64,000 bases of DNA from an uncultured Candidatus Saccharibacteria bacterium (lineage in GTDB: Bacteria; Patescibacteria; Saccharimonadia; Saccharimonadales; UBA4665), in contig CAMLQK010000001.1 in the NCBI GenBank assembly GCA_946482285.1, positions 620,001 through 684,000 of the forward strand. The letters run 5' to 3'. The notes under the pieces are model-generated. The model ran no database searches, was not told where the DNA came from, and worked only from the letters and a program-made list of their open reading frames with translations. Positions within the stretch are counted from its first letter, which is position 1; each line of letters opens with the position of its first letter. The position numbers and the translations under genes are program-made. This document shows, one piece after another, positions 60,330-64,000 of this stretch.

Positions 60330-61442
60330 ATGAAACGACTAAAATGGCTGGTAGTGGCGGTCTTCACGTTGGCGATATCGGGTGTAGGCTGGCTGGGTGT
60401 GGCACAAGCGCAGTCTATGGCAACGCATGTGGGCAAGCATAAGGTAGTTGACGGATCGGTGTATAGTGCTGGCCGCACGATAAAAATCGAAGGAACAGTG
60501 AATGGTGATGTGCATTGTGCTGGTGACACAGTGTATATTTCCGGAATAGTTAAGGGCGATGTCTTATGCGCCGGCCGAGTTGTTAAGATTACCGGCTCAG
60601 TTGACGGTAGTGTCCGAGTTGCTGGCCAGGAGGTGGTTCTTGCTGGCCATATAGGCCATGCTGCCTCTGTGGCGGGTGAAACGGTGACTGTTCAAAAAGA
60701 TGCTCATATCGTACAGGACGCAACACTTGCAGGTAGCGCAGTGCGTTTGACTGGCACTGTAGGCCGTGATGTAACAGCCGGTAGTACAACCTTGGATGTC
60801 GAGGGCACTGTTGGGCGTACTCTAATGTATAACGGCTCCCGTATAGATATCAGCAAGGGCGCATCAGTATTGGGTGGTATCGTATACCAGAGCGACAGCT
60901 CCATTACTATCGACGACAGCGCTACGGTGAAAGGTGCCGTGGAACGCAAAGCCAACGAAGACAGCGGCTTTAACGTTGTGTATGCCCTTACGCTATTCCT
61001 GGCTATGATGCTGTTCGCATTGTCGCTCGTGCTTTTGTGGCCCAAGGCAATACATAAGACAAGTGATATCGCGGTACGCAACCTAGGCAAGACAATCCTT
61101 GTAGGATTTGTCGCGTCATTGGCCGTGCCGGCCGGCATTATCTTGCTATTTATCTCACAAGTAGGTATTCCACTCGCTATATTGGCATTACTAATAGGGC
61201 TTGTTGTGGCGATGCTTAGCTGGCCTATTGCCGCCTATTACTTCGGTAGTATGCTGATGGCTAAATCCAAGAACCCCATTGCCATTATGGCGGTTGGCGC
61301 TGCCGTGCTGTTGGTGGCAGGCTTGCTGCCGTTGCCAATCCTGACTTTCCTTGTTATGGCGGCCTCATACCTTATCGGAACCGGGGCTATCCTGACCAAG
61401 ATCAGACGGAATATTCCAAAACCTGTGTATCGCGTTGAGTAA
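60330..61442 (+). CDS. bactofilin-like beta-helix protein with membrane domain
   Basis: A 370-residue envelope protein: signal peptide 1-27 (ending AQA), then a right-handed beta-helix of short repeats (GTVNGDVHCAGDTVYISG, GSVDGSVRVAGQEVVLAG) as in polymer-forming bactofilins, residues about 40-215, then four helices (about 222-355) and a short basic tail. Here the beta-helix would lie outside the membrane. GAGGAGGG four bases before the ATG. The next gene overlaps its stop by eight bases. Confidence 0.75.
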   Translation: MKRLKWLVVAVFTLAISGVGWLGVAQAQSMATHVGKHKVVDGSVYSAGRTIKIEGTVNGDVHCAGDTVYISGIVKGDVLCAGRVVKITGSVDGSVRVAGQEVVLAGHIGHAASVAGETVTVQKDAHIVQDATLAGSAVRLTGTVGRDVTAGSTTLDVEGTVGRTLMYNGSRIDISKGASVLGGIVYQSDSSITIDDSATVKGAVERKANEDSGFNVVYALTLFLAMMLFALSLVLLWPKAIHKTSDIAVRNLGKTILVGFVASLAVPAGIILLFISQVGIPLAILALLIGLVVAMLSWPIAAYYFGSMLMAKSKNPIAIMAVGAAVLLVAGLLPLPILTFLVMAASYLIGTGAILTKIRRNIPKPVYRVE

Positions 61443-62052
61443 TCAAGAAGGGTTTACAGGCTTCGATGAAGCTACTCATGGGCAGTGGCAAAAGCTTGGG
61501 ACGCTGGAAATTCCGCGGTTAACGGAAAAGCTTGAAGCACCGCTTATCGACCTGTTGCGTTTCGGGGAAACATATGAAGTCCGTACTGAGGGAGCGAAAT
61601 TTATTAGTGCAGCTATATATTCAGGCGTCGTAACCATGGAGCATCTTGTGCTGGTGGGGGCTGAGCCTATTAGCGAGGCAATGGGCCCGACTTGCAAAGG
61701 TGGGGCAGGCCTAGCAGTTTTTAAAGAAATGCTGCTGCGCTTTTGGCCTACGATGGCGCTGCCGGAAATGCCTTCTCCATGGATTGCGGCAATGTTATTC
61801 GACCATCCACGGAAAATACGTACGTTTCCTTGGATAATTGACTATATAGACGACGTGTCGATAGGCAGCGGGACCACAGGCGGGCGTGCCCCAATGCGTG
61901 AAATGTACTGGAGCCTGGAGCTTTTGCTTGGCGCGGACGAAAAGATAGTGCGCAGCGTGTTTGAACTGCGTCCTGGCAGGGCTAGCGCCATACTCGATTA
62001 CTACAATGAGTACGAGGCATTGTTCCATAAAGCGCGCGCCCAGCTTATATAG
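61435..62052 (+). CDS. hypothetical protein coupled to the bactofilin-like gene
   Basis: A 205-residue soluble protein starting with TTG at 61435, eight bases before the previous stop; no later start keeps the conserved-looking N-terminus (NQEGFTGFDEATHGQW). Aromatic and acidic, with GPTCKGGAGLAVFKEMLLRFW and TFPWIIDYIDDV. No family recognised; translational coupling implies a shared task with the envelope protein. Confidence 0.55.
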   Translation: MSNQEGFTGFDEATHGQWQKLGTLEIPRLTEKLEAPLIDLLRFGETYEVRTEGAKFISAAIYSGVVTMEHLVLVGAEPISEAMGPTCKGGAGLAVFKEMLLRFWPTMALPEMPSPWIAAMLFDHPRKIRTFPWIIDYIDDVSIGSGTTGGRAPMREMYWSLELLLGADEKIVRSVFELRPGRASAILDYYNEYEALFHKARAQLI

Positions 62053-62131
62053 TTGTCCACGCACGTCTTTCATGGTATAATTATACCTAAGTATATTAGC
62101 ATTTTAGTACCGGCAGGGACCGGGTTATAGC

Positions 62132-63961
62132 ATGACACAACACACACAAGACCCGAGCAAAATCCGTAATATTGCCATTATTGCACACGTTGACCATGGC
62201 AAGACTACATTAGTGGACGGCCTACTTAAACAGTCCAAGACATTCCGCGACAACCAGGCAGAGATGAGTCAGAGCCTGATTATGGACAGTGGTGACCAAG
62301 AAGGCGAGCGTGGCATTACCATTACAGCCAAGGTAACTGCTGTGCAGCATGACGAATACCGGATTAACATTGTGGATACTCCCGGTCACGCCGACTTTTC
62401 GGGCGAAGTAGAGCGGACACTAAACATGGCTGACGGCTGCTTGTTGATTGTTGACGCCCAGGAAGGCCCGATGCCACAAACCAAGTTTGTGCTTGGTAAG
62501 GCTCTTGCCGCTGGCTTAAAGCCAATTGTAATTATCAATAAGATTGATAAGCCTGGCAGTCGTATCGAAGAAGTGGAAAACGAGCTGGCTGACTTGTTTT
62601 TGGAGCTTGCAGTGCACGAAGATCAACTGCATTACCCTGTGTATTATGCTATTGGACGTGCTGGTAAGGCATGGAAGACACCACCAGCCGACCCTGAGTC
62701 TGATGCTAGCCTAGATGTTATTTTTGACGCTATTATCAACGATATTCCAGCCCCAGACGTAGAGTTGGACAAACCCTTCCAGATGCTTGTAACAGGTCTG
62801 TCCTGGGATTCATTTAAAGGTAAGTACTCCATCGGCCGCATTACTCGTGGCCGTATTAAGGCGGGTGACCCGGTGTCTTTGTGCAAAAAAGACGGTACTA
62901 TTACCAAGGCAAAAGTCGAGCTCGTGTTCATGAGCCATGGTGTGACAAAATTTGAGGTCCCGGAAGGTGTCGCTGGTGACATCGTGCAACTTACCGGTGT
63001 TGCTGACGCTAAAATCGGTGAAACTATTGCCGATGCAGTTGAACCCGAAGCCTTACCTGTTATGGAAGTTGAGGCGCCGACATTGCGTATTTACTTGGGT
63101 CCCAACACTAGTCCGTTCAAGGGCCAAGAGGGTGAATTCACTACCTCACGCCAAATTGGCGACCGTCTAAACAAAGAGCTTGAAACAAACGTGGGCTTAC
63201 GTGTAGAAGAAGACGGAATCGGCTTTACTGTTGCCGGCCGCGGCGAGCTGCATCTCTCTGTGCTTATTGAAACCATGCGCCGCGAAGGCTTTGAATTTGA
63301 GGTTGGCCGCCCGCAAGTAGTGACTAAAGAAGAAAATGGCCAGGTTATGGAACCATTGGAGGAGCTTATCGTTGAAGTTCCTGCAGAGCATGTGGGTACT
63401 GTCCAAATGGAGCTGGGCCAGCGCCGGGCTACGCTGAAAGAGCAGTTTGCCAGCCCTAAAGGTGTGACAAAATTGGTATACGAAATGCCTACCCGCGCCA
63501 TGTTGGGTTTGCGTAACATTATGCTTACCAGCACGAAGGGTACGATTATCATGAACAGTTTGACCATTGGCTACCAGCCTCAAGGTCCTGCGCTCCAGCA
63601 ACTTCGCAATGGCGTGCTGATTGCATTTGAAACTGGTGCAACCACTCCGTATGCACTGCAAAACGCCGAAGCCCGTGGCACGACATTTGTTGGCCCAGCC
63701 GAAAAGGTATACGCAGGTCAGATAGTAGGTCTGAATACCCGCCAAGAAGATATGGAAATTAACGTCTGCAAAACCAAGCACCTTACCAATATGCGCAGCT
63801 CGAGCAGTGACGGTGTTGTGCAGTTAACTCCTCCAACTATTTTTAGCCTGGAGCAGTGCCTGGACTTTATAGAAAATGACGAGCTTTTGGAGGTGACGCC
63901 AAAGGCCCTACGCTTGCGCAAGCGCGAACTTGACCCTAACAAGCGAAAGCGTAACAAGTAA
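62132..63961 (+). CDS. typA: translational GTPase TypA/BipA
   Basis: A 609-residue ribosome-binding GTPase for stress and 50S assembly. G1 AHVDHGKTT, G2 RGITITAK, G3 DTPGHADFSGEVER, G4 NKIDK, followed by the domain II beta-barrel, EF-G-like domains III and V, and the BipA-specific C-terminal domain (SLTIGYQPQG, RNGVLIAFETGATTPYAL, NTRQEDMEINVCKTKHLTNMR). Full family length. A TATAAT near 62077 gives a short leader; GGGACCGGG precedes the ATG. Confidence 0.97.
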   Translation: MTQHTQDPSKIRNIAIIAHVDHGKTTLVDGLLKQSKTFRDNQAEMSQSLIMDSGDQEGERGITITAKVTAVQHDEYRINIVDTPGHADFSGEVERTLNMADGCLLIVDAQEGPMPQTKFVLGKALAAGLKPIVIINKIDKPGSRIEEVENELADLFLELAVHEDQLHYPVYYAIGRAGKAWKTPPADPESDASLDVIFDAIINDIPAPDVELDKPFQMLVTGLSWDSFKGKYSIGRITRGRIKAGDPVSLCKKDGTITKAKVELVFMSHGVTKFEVPEGVAGDIVQLTGVADAKIGETIADAVEPEALPVMEVEAPTLRIYLGPNTSPFKGQEGEFTTSRQIGDRLNKELETNVGLRVEEDGIGFTVAGRGELHLSVLIETMRREGFEFEVGRPQVVTKEENGQVMEPLEELIVEVPAEHVGTVQMELGQRRATLKEQFASPKGVTKLVYEMPTRAMLGLRNIMLTSTKGTIIMNSLTIGYQPQGPALQQLRNGVLIAFETGATTPYALQNAEARGTTFVGPAEKVYAGQIVGLNTRQEDMEINVCKTKHLTNMRSSSSDGVVQLTPPTIFSLEQCLDFIENDELLEVTPKALRLRKRELDPNKRKRNK

Positions 63962-63968
63962 GGCTGCT

Positions 63969-64000
63969 ATGTCTGAAACAGTCCCTTCCTATGATGCTCG
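63969..64000 (+). CDS. start of a further gene, cut by the window edge
   Basis: ATG at 63969 opens MSETVPSYDA and remains open to the edge, eight bases after typA. Too short to identify. Confidence 0.35.
   Translation, partial: MSETVPSYDA

Noticed and set aside
1..64000. CRISPR arrays, insertion sequences, prophage modules, rRNA genes
   Set aside because: No direct-repeat array, transposase, integrase or rRNA sequence was found on either strand; only the stalk-like protein at 24826 has a phage flavour.

Overview
The window looks like a chromosome segment of a Candidatus Saccharibacteria (TM7, Patescibacteria) member. The support is indirect: many short hypothetical proteins, a type IV pilin, LPKTG-anchored surface proteins, an LCP protein, an N-terminal RLPIPxxDxGDWGDILNEF tag typical of this group, and few biosynthetic genes. 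Coding is dense on both strands, TGA is used as a stop, and no rRNA, CRISPR array or insertion sequence was seen. Many first genes of transcription units have a -10 box only 6-9 bases before the ATG and no Shine-Dalgarno sequence, which suggests widespread leaderless transcription. Internal operon genes carry normal GGAGG-type sites.

Layout. 1-6.6 kb: partial zwf, an RsbW-like ATPase, a PafA-like (Pup ligase family) enzyme, a Crp/Fnr regulator, a small basic protein, a YqeG phosphatase and an MscS channel. 6.7-11.4 kb: an LCP protein, a zinc/manganese ABC importer (znuA-znuC-znuB) divergent from a Fur/Zur regulator across a palindrome-rich gap, and a type IV pilin. 11.6-18.6 kb: an amino-acid permease and an operon encoding an anchored LivJ-like binding protein, a histidine kinase and a response regulator, which together look like nutrient sensing. 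18.7-26.7 kb: an RND transporter, a drrA-drrB-cytochrome P450 operon, a Spherulin4-like secreted protein and a Pr6Pr-like membrane protein. 26.7-27.5 kb: an LPKTG surface protein, with a larger paralogue at 56.4-57.9 kb under a near-identical promoter.

27.6-31.8 kb is a GC-rich accessory locus with codon use unlike its surroundings: a long structured leader, a lipoprotein with a glycine-only C-terminus, a glutathionylspermidine-synthase-like ATP-grasp ligase, a DUF350 membrane protein, and a divergent-facing TVGYGD potassium channel. A second GC-rich patch at 49.5-51.1 kb holds two membrane proteins with the same coding style. All four transcription units of these patches end in perfect 11-13 bp GC-rich inverted repeats without a T-run, unlike the short-loop terminators of the rest of the window. 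The coding style and the terminators suggest acquisition from an actinobacterium, the usual host of Saccharibacteria, while the promoters are AT-rich like those of the recipient. The gene set resembles the E. coli ygiBC and yjfIJKLMC loci and is the best candidate here for an undescribed envelope system.

31.8-49.5 kb: a 1041-residue SF2 helicase, a HAD phosphatase whose catalytic motif lies upstream of its first ATG, an HrpA-like helicase, D-Ala-D-Ala ligase, a TrmB-type regulator, a dapA-family relic, APH-type kinases, tRNA-Gln(CTG), a HIT-like protein, a LURP-one-like protein and a membrane-tethered Mrr-like nuclease. 51.2-64 kb: a P2-type cation ATPase, a SAM riboswitch with metK, the large LPKTG/PKD protein, rarA, a bactofilin-like membrane protein and typA/bipA, with a further gene start at the right edge.
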